DNA of 64,000 nucleotides from Actinomadura alba (GTDB lineage Bacteria > Actinomycetota > Actinomycetes > Streptosporangiales > Streptosporangiaceae): the NCBI RefSeq assembly GCF_014323705.1, contig NZ_JABVEC010000014.1, positions 146,868-210,867 of the forward strand, read 5' to 3'. Of the stretch, positions 32,480-40,762 are shown piece after piece. Made by a program: the position numbers and the translations under genes. How positions within the stretch are numbered: position 1 is the first letter of the stretch; every line of letters begins with the position of its first letter. The notes under the pieces are model-generated. The model was not told where the DNA came from. It was given only the letters and a program-made list of their open reading frames with translations, and did not search any database.

Positions 32480-34510
32480 ATGGGGGGCTTTCCGCCCGGA
32501 TCCAGCGGGATCGATCCACCCCTGATGACGGGGATGATCAAAGAATTTCAGCGTGGGCGGGGCGATCTCACGGCGGCGGTGGGCGGCTATCGGACGAAGC
32601 TTTCCGCGCTCGGAGTGGACACATCCGCGCTCCGGGAGATCGAGCGGGTATGCGGCTGGATCGATGATCAGATCCCCATGCTCATCAAACGCCGGGATCT
32701 GGCGATCGCTCTCGACGATGACACCCAGTCGGGCCTGACCATGATTGACGAACGTCTCGTCCTCTCGCCGGCGGAGGCGCGTCGGCAGGGTGCGGCGCTT
32801 GCCGCTCGCTTCAGAGCCGCAAAGAATGTGCGCCCCGGCGATGACGACTACCACGAGCTACTCAACGAGCTTGGCGCACACCGGTTCGACTCCGACTATT
32901 CGGCCGCCTTCTTCGCCAGCCTCGGCCCGGAACTCACCCGCCGGCTCCCGGCAATGATCAACAAGTACGGCAAGGACGGCCACGTCCCCCGGCAGATCCA
33001 GGAGACCAGCACCGCACTCGCCAGTGCGGTGTCGGGCGGCATGGACGTGCCGGGATTCGGCACGGTGACCAATGCCATGTTCGACAAGAACCTGTCCAGC
33101 ACCGACAAGAAGGGCGTCGCGTCGCTGGTATGCCATGGGAAGTTCCCGCCCGAGTGGCTCGCGAGCCTGGCCCGGATGCACGCGCTCGACCCGATGTACC
33201 GACTCGCCCTCTCCGAGACGGGCACGAACCGTCCCGGTATCGACAGCCAGGACAAGGACACCTACGCGCTGTTCCTGCGCTCGCTGGGTAACAACCCGGC
33301 CGCGTCTCGGCTGGCCTTCGTAGGTCTCGCCGAGGACAAGACCGGAAGGACGACACCCCATCAGGTCGCCTTGGGACAGCGCCAGGACTCGGATCTCGCG
33401 GGGGTGCTGACCGCCTTCACGCGACTGGCGCAGGCCGACGGGAAGGTCGCCGAGCAACTCGGCCGCGCCTTCGCCGGCGCGTCCGGCGCCTACGACGAGA
33501 AGGACGGTAAGCACAGACAGCAGTCCGCGCAGTTCGCCTTCACCCTCATGACGGCATTGCCGAATGTCAAAGACGGGATCGCGGAGCCCATGCGGATCTC
33601 CATGTCACAGATCGCAGGTTCGTACGCCACCGAGATCGCTGAGGGCTCCAACATCGATGACCGCAACCAGGAGTCGAAGTTCGGCCGCGTCACGACGCAC
33701 ACTCCCGGCCTCGATCCCATGTTCAGCCTCAGCCCGGAAGACACCTACCGATTCCTGAAGACCTTCGCCGACTCCCCCGAGCACATGAAGCCGTTCCAGC
33801 AAGGGATGGGTGAACTTACGCGCCGCCTGGTCGCCGAGGGTGTACGCATCGAAGCGGCCAAACAACGCGGCGATCTGCCTCCAGACACCCCCGGCCTGGA
33901 GCGGGTGATGCAAGCGCTTGGTTACGTCGGAGGGCTGCAAACCCAAGCCGAGAAACAGGTGCAAGGGAACCTGGACAAGAGCCACGCTCAATCCGCTCAG
34001 ACCATGAGCGAGATGATCGGCCTCGGCATCGACTTCGGCAGCATCTTCCTACCCGGCGGAACACTCGCGGCCGACGCCGCCTGGACACTCGTCCTGTACT
34101 ACGTGGGCAAAGGCCAGGACGCCCTTACTCAGATCCCCGAGGGCAAGACCCGCCTGGCGGCGCTCGAAGACAGGGAACTGCAGGCATCCCTCGGACTTCA
34201 ACATTCGACGGTCCAGCAGCTGATAGGCGCGGGCTACAAGATGAAGGTGACGCCTCAGGAATTCATGGCCTCCAGCTCCAAAACTCCGCATCCCGGTGTG
34301 ACGTTCGCCGACGACAGCGGCAAGCTGCTGGCCTACTCAGAGATCGCTAAGAACCCGAAAGCCCTGGACAACTACATTGCCTGGCTCAATGCAAACGGAC
34401 GTGGCGGCGCTAGCGACACCAAATTTGGCCAGGCGACCGTCAATGTCACACGAGCATTCCAAGGAGCACAAAAGGCGGCATCCGACACGGCTAGTTCGTG
34501 GCCGCAGTAG
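32480..34510 (+). CDS. Large uncharacterised protein, WXG/T7SS-associated type (DUF6571-like)
   Basis: Protein of 676 residues. ATG 32480 is chosen over earlier starts because GGTGAG precedes it and homologues, as I recall them, begin with the same FPPGSSGIDP motif. The N-terminal ~90 residues are helical, resembling a WXG100-type hairpin (ALREIERVCGWIDDQIPML). The middle is helical with repeated SxxDKKGVASLV and SPEDTYRFLKTFADSPEHM blocks. A hydrophobic segment follows near residues 505-535 (IGLGIDFGSIFLPGGTLAADAAWTLVLYYVG, in pieces). It resembles the large proteins annotated DUF6571 in actinobacteria that accompany small WXG-like proteins. It could be a secreted or membrane-associated effector; no toxin domain is visible at the C-terminus. 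Confidence 0.7.
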   Translation: MGGFPPGSSGIDPPLMTGMIKEFQRGRGDLTAAVGGYRTKLSALGVDTSALREIERVCGWIDDQIPMLIKRRDLAIALDDDTQSGLTMIDERLVLSPAEARRQGAALAARFRAAKNVRPGDDDYHELLNELGAHRFDSDYSAAFFASLGPELTRRLPAMINKYGKDGHVPRQIQETSTALASAVSGGMDVPGFGTVTNAMFDKNLSSTDKKGVASLVCHGKFPPEWLASLARMHALDPMYRLALSETGTNRPGIDSQDKDTYALFLRSLGNNPAASRLAFVGLAEDKTGRTTPHQVALGQRQDSDLAGVLTAFTRLAQADGKVAEQLGRAFAGASGAYDEKDGKHRQQSAQFAFTLMTALPNVKDGIAEPMRISMSQIAGSYATEIAEGSNIDDRNQESKFGRVTTHTPGLDPMFSLSPEDTYRFLKTFADSPEHMKPFQQGMGELTRRLVAEGVRIEAAKQRGDLPPDTPGLERVMQALGYVGGLQTQAEKQVQGNLDKSHAQSAQTMSEMIGLGIDFGSIFLPGGTLAADAAWTLVLYYVGKGQDALTQIPEGKTRLAALEDRELQASLGLQHSTVQQLIGAGYKMKVTPQEFMASSSKTPHPGVTFADDSGKLLAYSEIAKNPKALDNYIAWLNANGRGGASDTKFGQATVNVTRAFQGAQKAASDTASSWPQ

Positions 34511-34537
34511 CGAGCAGTGGCATATTAGAGGCATGTA

Positions 34538-34993
34538 TCACGTATGGAGACAGTCTGTGCTTCCGTAGATTTCAACCTTCCCTTTTGCGGGCACCCGGAG
34601 CGTAAGATTAGTCCGCGCCGTACCATTATGTAGCTTTGTTACAGGATCACCCCCTTTTAGATACGTAGTCTTATAACCACCCAGATTATCCACAGATCCA
34701 AGCACACGCCTCGACAATTCAACCGGGCTTAGAGCTGGCGAGTCCTTCTTGTCGGCTGTAACCGCGTAAGTCCGTTCCGCTCTCCTATGACCACAGGGAA
34801 TGTCCTTGCCACCGGAATCGGAAACTCGAACGTTTTCGACGATCGCATCCTTGAGTAGTTGGTCGACATGGCTCTTGAGGGTCTGCTCCGCCTGGACGAC
34901 CGTCGGACCTTCCTCCTTCTTCCCACATGCGGCGACCGCCGGTCCGGCTACCAGAATGAGACCGACCATAAGTACGCAAGCGGGTGTCCTCAT
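34538..34993 (-). CDS. Putative lipoprotein
   Basis: Exported protein of 151 residues. ATG 34993 follows GGAGGAG, and the signal ends VAGPAVAAC with the lipobox Cys near residue 23. The mature part has a coiled-coil-like helix (VVQAEQTLKSHVDQLLKDAIVENV) and two further Cys (DIPCGHRR, STDCLHT) that may pair. Base composition is noticeably less GC-rich than the surroundings, especially around 34560-34760, hinting at transfer. It is convergent with the large DUF6571-like gene and adjacent to a WXG-like gene; similar lipoproteins accompany such modules in other actinomycetes. Confidence 0.8.
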   Translation of the reverse strand: MRTPACVLMVGLILVAGPAVAACGKKEEGPTVVQAEQTLKSHVDQLLKDAIVENVRVSDSGGKDIPCGHRRAERTYAVTADKKDSPALSPVELSRRVLGSVDNLGGYKTTYLKGGDPVTKLHNGTARTNLTLRVPAKGKVEIYGSTDCLHT

Positions 34994-35112
34994 GCACTCC
35001 TCCAAGCAGCAAGGTCGAAGAAGGCGTGTACGCGGCCACGATCAGCCCGTACATTGCCCTTAGGATGCCCAATGATCCCATGCCTCCGCCATCGCGACAG
35101 GAGATATGAGCA

Positions 35113-35412
35113 GTGGCCGTCGAGGTGCCCAACCCGAAGTACGAGGAGCTCGAGCGACTCCTGCGCAAGCTCAAGCGCGACGCCGACCTCGTGGAGCGAG
35201 CACTCGACAAGCCACAGCGACGGATGCGCAGTCGGCAGGTCTGGGTCAGCGACGGTAACGGCACCGCGGCCCGATTTGAGCAGGATCTGACCTACCAGCG
35301 TGGGCAACTGCGTAAGAGCATCCGGGCCCTGATCGCGGCCGTCGAGGAAACGCTCAAGCAGACCCCAAAGAAGATTCCCATCGAACAAGCAATGACCACA
35401 CCTGGCCGATAA
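35113..35412 (+). CDS. Small WXG-like helical protein
   Basis: Protein of 99 residues from GTG 35113 (GACAGGAGATATGA upstream). Two long helices (PKYEELERLLRKLKRDADLVERAL and the segment from FEQDLTYQRGQLRKSIRALIAAVEE, each read in parts) are joined by a turn with VWVSDGNGTAARF. That turn resembles the WxG turn of ESAT-6-like proteins with Trp-Val-Ser in place of Trp-x-Gly. Such proteins form four-helix dimers and are type VII secretion substrates or chaperones of larger ones. No ESX machinery gene is in the window. Confidence 0.65.
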   Translation: MAVEVPNPKYEELERLLRKLKRDADLVERALDKPQRRMRSRQVWVSDGNGTAARFEQDLTYQRGQLRKSIRALIAAVEETLKQTPKKIPIEQAMTTPGR

Positions 35413-35662
35413 CACACCCAAAGCCATGGATATCGCCGCTCGACAGGAGCGCTCATCCCTCGCGAGATCAAGCGCCCGCACGGTGACCACGTGACGCGAC
35501 TGCGTTCCATGACTGCGTCGGTGTGCGAGGCTGCGCCTTCGAGATTTCGTGGGGTGGGTCGGCATCCCGCGCGGCCCGGAGATAGCGACACGGGGCACGA
35601 GGACCGAAGTGGCCGCATCCGGCCACTCGTGCGGTTCTCCGCGCCAACCTCGGAAAGCTGCT

Positions 35663-35687
35663 TGTTCAATACGCACCGTAGTCAAAG
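35663..35687 (+). promoter_or_regulatory. Conserved 25-bp element before XRE cassette C
   Basis: Identical to the elements at 25512 and 42366, ending 53 nt before the GTG at 35740. ATCCGGCCAC lies at 35617-35626 and GTTCGAT at 35692. The remainder of 35413-35739 has no supported gene. Confidence 0.8.
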
Positions 35688-35739
35688 AAGTGTTCGATCC
35701 GTGTCGCCCTACGGCACGACCGCTCTCCGGAGGACCACG

Positions 35740-36621
35740 GTGACCAGCCCCTTCGTCCGCCGCCGACGCCTGGCCGAGGAACTACGCACCCTTCGCGAGG
35801 CGAAGGGCATGACCGCGGAAGCACTGTCGCAGCTCATCTACCACTCCCGGACGAAGGTCAGCCGGCTCGAGAACGCCCACATCCGCCCCGACCTCGCCGA
35901 GGTCATGAAGATCCTCGACATCCTCGAAGTCACCGGGGAGAAGTGGAACGAGGTCGGACAGATCGCCCGCGACGCCGCCGAACGCGGCTGGTGGGACTCC
36001 TACGGCGACACCATGGGATCCAGCCAACGCCTCTACGCCGACATCGAGTCCGGCGCCGCCACCATCCGCGAGTACAACCCGACCACCATCCCCGGCCTAT
36101 TTCAGACTCCTGAATTCACCTGGGCGCTCGTCGAGTTGACCAAGGCCGAAGGCACCCTCGACTACCTGCCTGAACGTGCCGTAGATGCCAGGCGGAACCG
36201 GCAGAGCGTCATACTGAGTCCCGACGGACCGGCTTATGAGGTCGTACTGGACGAGGTCGTCATCCATCGTCTCGGCATTCCTGCATCGATCATGAGCGCG
36301 CAGGTAGAGCACCTCATCGAGACGGTGAACGCGCACGCCAACGTCCACGTCAGACTCCTGCGGGTGGACGCCCGCGTTGAAGGGACACTGCTCCCCACAG
36401 CAGCGTTCTTCCTCTACGGGTTCGCCGATGTCGAGGACCCGCCGATGGCCGTCGTGAACACCATCAACACTGACTTGGTTCACACAAAGCCGGACGAAGT
36501 GGCACGGTATACACGACGATATGAACATCTCCGGCAGGCTGCGCTTTCCCCACCGGACAGCCTCGTACTCCTAAGGAAAGCGGCCGAACGGTTGATCGAC
36601 AAGGCAGGATCCCGTAAATGA
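35740..36621 (+). CDS. XRE-family regulator with DUF5753 (cassette C)
   Basis: Protein of 293 residues from GTG 35740 with TCCGGAGGACC upstream. It has the helix-turn-helix LREAKGMTAEALSQLIYHSRTKVSRLENAH and the DUF5753 region with GWWDSYGDTMGSSQRLYADIES and PTTIPGLFQTPEF. It is clearly paralogous to the genes at 13256 and 25589. Its 5' region is almost identical to the truncated copy at 42443, so C and D are the closest pair. The stop overlaps the DUF397 ATG by 4 bp. Confidence 0.93.
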   Translation: MTSPFVRRRRLAEELRTLREAKGMTAEALSQLIYHSRTKVSRLENAHIRPDLAEVMKILDILEVTGEKWNEVGQIARDAAERGWWDSYGDTMGSSQRLYADIESGAATIREYNPTTIPGLFQTPEFTWALVELTKAEGTLDYLPERAVDARRNRQSVILSPDGPAYEVVLDEVVIHRLGIPASIMSAQVEHLIETVNAHANVHVRLLRVDARVEGTLLPTAAFFLYGFADVEDPPMAVVNTINTDLVHTKPDEVARYTRRYEHLRQAALSPPDSLVLLRKAAERLIDKAGSRK

Positions 36622-36818
36622 CCGCTGAGTACGTTCACTGGCGCAAGTCACGCCGCAGCGAGCCCAACAGCGCGTGTGTCGAGGTGGCGACCGCTCCTGA
36701 CGGCACGATCGGCGTACGCGACTCCAAGGCTCAGAGCAACGGCCCCGTTCTCGTCTTCACTCATGCCGAATGGGCCACCTTCACCGAGGCCGTCCGCCGC
36801 GGCGTCGAGACTCGCTGA
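36618..36818 (+). CDS. DUF397 protein (cassette C partner)
   Basis: Protein of 66 residues with WRKSRRSEPNSACVEVATA, IGVRDSKAQSNGPVLVF and EWATFTEAVRRG. Coupled to the XRE gene by a 4-bp overlap. Very similar to the DUF397 protein at 42563, which shares the EPNS variant of the first motif. Confidence 0.93.
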   Translation: MTAEYVHWRKSRRSEPNSACVEVATAPDGTIGVRDSKAQSNGPVLVFTHAEWATFTEAVRRGVETR

Positions 36819-37031
36819 GGCCGCGAAGGAACGACTGCGCGACATCTGCCCGGGGCCGGCACATCCGACTCTGGCCTTGGGCTCGTTGCGGCCTGTATGA
36901 CGACCAACCGCCAGCCGCGACTCACGATACGTACCGAAGAACGGCAGCAAGCCTGGCCCTGCGAGGTTTCGCAGGCAGGGTGGCTCTGGGGCCATCCTGT
37001 CCCGACTACACCAGCCACCTTTGCTCTGAGC

Positions 37032-37697
37032 GTGGAATGTGAGAGACATGATGGCGTGGCCGTCTCGACGCAGGCATGGACTCGGCTGATCTCGGCCGGC
37101 GCGGTCCTTCGCCATGAGCCGGGCGGCATTCTGCTTCGGCAAGGCGATCCGCCCGCCCACGTGCTCGTGCTCATCGCCGGGCGGGTGAAGGTCTTGCGGT
37201 CGTCACCGGACGGCAGCGTTCTCGTGCTCGCGGTGCGCGGGCCCGGTGAAATCCTCGGTGACATCTCCGTGCTCGGCGGCGACGACCGTTCGGCCACCGT
37301 CATCGCGATCGATCCGTGCGAGACACGGGCGATACCCGCCGACCGGTTTCTCCTGCTCGTACGGTCACTGGGGTTGGAGACAGAGCTGCTGCGGCACGCG
37401 ATGAACCGTATTCGAGAGGGTGAGGCGTGGCGCGCCGAACTCGCCGCGCTTCCCGCAGCGCCACGGCTTGCACGGACACTGCTCCGGCTGACAGCCCCCG
37501 GCCAGGCGATACCGGTCGACGTGGGCCTGGACCAGACAGAGCTCGGCCAGGCGGCCGGTCTCTCCCGCAGCACCGTAGCCGCCGAGCTCGCACGCCTGCG
37601 CGACCAGGGCCTCGTCACCACGGCACGCCGCAGAATCGTCATCACCGACCTTCCCCGGTTGCGAGCCCTGGCCGAATCGGGCCACGGCAACGTCTGA
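37032..37697 (+). CDS. Crp/Fnr-family regulator
   Basis: Protein of 221 residues. An N-terminal cyclic-nucleotide-binding jelly roll (EPGGILLRQGDPPAHVLVLIAGRVKV, in parts, and GPGEILGDISVLGGDDRSATVIA, the phosphate-binding region) is followed by a C-terminal helix-turn-helix (LDQTELGQAAGLSRSTVAAEL). In the phosphate-binding cassette the usual Arg is present (DDRSATV), so cyclic nucleotide binding is possible. GTG 37032 is the likely start; an in-frame extension to 36897 exists but lacks domain similarity. It lies 68 bp before a nucleotidyl-cyclase-like gene and an NTPase gene, forming a three-gene unit. Confidence 0.87.
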   Translation: MECERHDGVAVSTQAWTRLISAGAVLRHEPGGILLRQGDPPAHVLVLIAGRVKVLRSSPDGSVLVLAVRGPGEILGDISVLGGDDRSATVIAIDPCETRAIPADRFLLLVRSLGLETELLRHAMNRIREGEAWRAELAALPAAPRLARTLLRLTAPGQAIPVDVGLDQTELGQAAGLSRSTVAAELARLRDQGLVTTARRRIVITDLPRLRALAESGHGNV

Positions 37698-37765
37698 TTT
37701 CAGACAGTCACCGAGCCGAACCCTGTGCATCGTGTGGAAGACCACACACCGGAGGAGACGCGACA

Positions 37766-38521
37766 ATGCCGTCCTTTCAGTCCCTGCTCGTCGTCGACGC
37801 GGAAGGGTTCAGCCGCAACCGTGACGCCGAGCTGCCCGGCATCCATACCGAGATCCGTGATGTCGTCGGGCGCGCCTGCGAACGCAGTGGCCTCGGCGAG
37901 ACCTGGGAGTCCGTGCGCTTTCTGCAGAGCACCGGCGACGGCATCCTCGCTGTGCTTCCCTCCGACGCGATGCCCACCCTGGTCCATCCTTTCGCCGACC
38001 ACCTGCAGGAGGCCCTGGCCGAGTCCGCGCCACGGCTACGTGCCCGCGGGTTGCGGCTCCGACTCCGGGTCGCCCTGCACGCTGGGCTCGTCGATGATGA
38101 ACACCCGGTCACGGCGGGCATCTCGACCGCCACGGTCGATGTCAATCGCCTCCTGGACTGTGAACCGTTGCGAGCGGCACTGCGCGACAGCGATCCAGAC
38201 GTCACGTTCACGGCGGCGCTCGTTTCCGCGGAAACGTTCGAGATGTTCGTGCGCGCCGGCTACACCGGCCTGCACCCGAACCGGTTCACGGAGGTTCGGG
38301 CGAAGGTCAAGCAGTTCGATCGGCCGGCGTTCCTGTACGTTCCGACACCATCCCAGCGCGAGCGCCCGGACGGCGCGGCCCCGCCAGACGACGGCCCGCG
38401 TGACCCGGCGCCCGCCCCGCCCGGCGGGATGTCCTTCGGCAACGTGGCGGCGGCCGGCGACGCCGCACAGAACATCATCGGCGCCCAGGCCGGCGGCGAC
38501 ATCCGCCAAGAACGGTCATGA
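37766..38521 (+). CDS. Divergent class III nucleotidyl-cyclase-like protein with Gly-rich tail
   Basis: Protein of 251 residues; ATG 37766 follows GGAGGAG. Residues 1-195 resemble a class III adenylate/guanylate cyclase. The metal-binding Asp11 sits in LLVVDAEGFSR and Asp58 in STGDGILAVLP. The strand LRLRVALHAG and the helix start VDVNRLLDCEPL with Asn127 are also present. The transition-state Arg expected four residues after that Asn is Asp131, so catalysis may be altered or lost. The Pro-rich tail ends with NVAAAGDAAQNIIGAQAGGD. That motif is repeated at the N-terminus of the next protein, with which it overlaps by 4 bp. It could make a cyclic nucleotide for the Crp-like protein upstream or act as a nucleotide sensor. 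Confidence 0.8.
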   Translation: MPSFQSLLVVDAEGFSRNRDAELPGIHTEIRDVVGRACERSGLGETWESVRFLQSTGDGILAVLPSDAMPTLVHPFADHLQEALAESAPRLRARGLRLRLRVALHAGLVDDEHPVTAGISTATVDVNRLLDCEPLRAALRDSDPDVTFTAALVSAETFEMFVRAGYTGLHPNRFTEVRAKVKQFDRPAFLYVPTPSQRERPDGAAPPDDGPRDPAPAPPGGMSFGNVAAAGDAAQNIIGAQAGGDIRQERS

Positions 38522-40551
38522 CCGCGACGGCGTACGCGCCGACGGTCGGTGACGTAGACGTCACCGGGGACGGCGCGCAGAGCGTCATCGGCACGACGGT
38601 CAGCGGCGACCTCGTCCAGAGCCAGGTGAAGTACGTGCGCGGGCGCCCGGCGTTCTACCTCAGCGCCAGCGATATCACCGACCGGGTGGCGAGCTACGTG
38701 CCCGCGGGCAACCACGATCTGATCGTGAAGACTCTCGAGGCCAGCCATGCCGTCTGCCTCACGGGACCGCCCGGATGCGGCCGCGAGACCACGGCCATCG
38801 CCGCCCTCCGCGAGCTGCGCTCCGACATCCGAATCCGCCGGTTCTCTACCGACATAGAGGACATGGAGGAGATCGGCGCGAACGGCGCGTGCGGCTACGT
38901 GGTGCGAGGCGCGGATGAGGAGCCGGCACAGCTCAGCGGCCTGGTCGACGCCGTACGCGCCGCCGGCGCGTACCTGGTGGTGGTCGGCGACGAAGCCGAA
39001 CAGGCGCGCCTCGGCATCATTCTGCGTTGCGTGGCGGTCGAGCCTCCCCATCCGGTGCAGGTCTACCGGCACCGGCTGATGCGCCGAGGGCTCGCCGACA
39101 CCACGTGGCCGCACTGGAACGAAGCGTCCGCGCTGCTGGAGAACGTACTGCCGGCCGGCGCACGCCGCCTCGTCGATCTCATCGAGCAAGCTGAGCAGCG
39201 GGACGGCGGTATCGCGGCGCGGCAGGCGGACGTGGCACACGCGTTCCGGGGTTGGGCCGAGGAACTGCGCGCCTGGTTCAAGAAGCACCGGGAACCCCGC
39301 GACCGGGCTCTTCTCGTCGCGGCGGTCACGCTCGCTCCGATCGAGGAGACGCACGTCTACTCCGCCGCCTGGTCGCTCGCGCAGCGGCTTGAGATCACCA
39401 AGGACGGCGCGGGACTGGTGTGGTGTCCGGTGACAGATCTGTGCAGTCTTCTGGAAGCCGAACGGGAGGACGACCGGATCGCCTTCCGCCGTGACGGCTA
39501 TGCCGAGTCGGCGCTGCGGCACGTGTGGAACGACTACCCGCTGACCCGCACGGATCTGCTCTCCTGGCTGGCGGCACTGCCCACGGACGAGGCCGTGCCA
39601 ACTCGGCAGCGGAACAGACTCGTCGAGACCTTCGCGGACCTGGCCGCTGAGCACAGCGCGGCCGACCGTATCGCCGAGGCGGCACGGGCGTGGGCTGAGA
39701 CGGGCCTGGCCGACCTGGCCTTCATCGCGCTCTCCCGCACGTGCCTCCACGCTCGTGTCGGTGGTCGCGTTCGCCGAACGCTCTACGACTGGTCGTACGC
39801 GGCGCGTACACCACAGACGCTGAAGCTGACCATCGCCCGGGTTTGCGAGCCCCTCGGCCAGACGTACCCTTCAATCGCCCTGACCCGGCTCAAGCACCTG
39901 GCTACGAACGGTGACGCTCAGGTCGTAGGTGAAGTGATCAGCGCCGCGCTGAGCCTGGCGTCGCACCAACGCCGGCAGGTGCTCGCGGCGGCACTCGACT
40001 GGAGTTCGGGCAAGGGCGGCGCGAACCTTTCGGACAAGGCGCGGGAGCGCCGGATCCGCGCGGGCGTGACGATCTTCCTCCACATGGCGGGGTGGGTCTC
40101 TCCGTCCGGCCTGCCCGAGATGCTGGACGGGGCTGAGGCCATCGATCCGCTGAGGTGCGCCACGGCGTGGAGGGCGGCACTGCACACCCGTGGCGGCAGA
40201 CTCGGAGAGCGGGACCCCGGGTTCGAGGACACCATCCATCGATGGCTGGACGCCGCGGTGCGCCGTCCCATGCTGCGCGAGCGACTCGTGTGCGCCTTCG
40301 TCGCGGCGGCGATGCCGCACCCGATGCCGTCGGTGTACGGGCTGGGGCTCGCGGAGACCGATCCGGCGACCTCGAAGATCATGATCGATATGGTGCGGAG
40401 CTGGGCGGCGCTGGACAGCACGGATGCGGTCCGCAGGGAGATCAAGGAGGACATCGTCATACCGCTCACGCGTCCGTGGTGGCTGCGGCTGCTCAAGGTC
40501 CTGTACGTGTGGCTGCGGACGCTGGTCATGGCGGCTCGACGATCAGGTTGA
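38518..40551 (+). CDS. STAND-like NTPase with degenerate P-loop
   Basis: Protein of 677 residues. The N-terminus has the Gly-rich motif VTGDGAQSVIGTTVSGDL (residues 16-32) shared with the tail of the preceding protein. A P-loop follows at residues 82-93 (TGPPGCGRETTA), where Arg89-Glu90 replace the usual Lys-Thr/Ser. A Walker B-like YLVVVGDE comes next. The rest is helical, with a winged-helix-like part and long superstructure-forming repeats. A hydrophobic C-terminal helix (WWLRLLKVLYVWLRTLVMAA) could attach it to the membrane. The layout resembles nSTAND ATPases of bacterial conflict systems. ATP use is doubtful given the altered P-loop. Function is unknown. Confidence 0.75.
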   Translation: MTATAYAPTVGDVDVTGDGAQSVIGTTVSGDLVQSQVKYVRGRPAFYLSASDITDRVASYVPAGNHDLIVKTLEASHAVCLTGPPGCGRETTAIAALRELRSDIRIRRFSTDIEDMEEIGANGACGYVVRGADEEPAQLSGLVDAVRAAGAYLVVVGDEAEQARLGIILRCVAVEPPHPVQVYRHRLMRRGLADTTWPHWNEASALLENVLPAGARRLVDLIEQAEQRDGGIAARQADVAHAFRGWAEELRAWFKKHREPRDRALLVAAVTLAPIEETHVYSAAWSLAQRLEITKDGAGLVWCPVTDLCSLLEAEREDDRIAFRRDGYAESALRHVWNDYPLTRTDLLSWLAALPTDEAVPTRQRNRLVETFADLAAEHSAADRIAEAARAWAETGLADLAFIALSRTCLHARVGGRVRRTLYDWSYAARTPQTLKLTIARVCEPLGQTYPSIALTRLKHLATNGDAQVVGEVISAALSLASHQRRQVLAAALDWSSGKGGANLSDKARERRIRAGVTIFLHMAGWVSPSGLPEMLDGAEAIDPLRCATAWRAALHTRGGRLGERDPGFEDTIHRWLDAAVRRPMLRERLVCAFVAAAMPHPMPSVYGLGLAETDPATSKIMIDMVRSWAALDSTDAVRREIKEDIVIPLTRPWWLRLLKVLYVWLRTLVMAARRSG

Positions 40552-40762
40552 GCAGCGGAGATCGGGTACCTGACGGCGGACAGGGCGCAGGCCTGGGTGC
40601 CGTTGGGAAGGCGTTGGCGTTCTGTCCGGGCAGACGACAGGGATGGGATGACCGGATCTGGTCGCTTTCGTCCTGATAAGTCACCCGGGGTCGGCCTCCG
40701 TACGTCCTACGGGTGAAATCGGGGGTGGGCCCACCTTCTCCCCTACTGAAGGCGAGAAGGCT

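Noticed and set aside
31290..32519. Longer start for the 329-residue hypothetical protein
   Set aside because: Residues before 32279 lack codon bias and cover the promoter region of the divergent gene.
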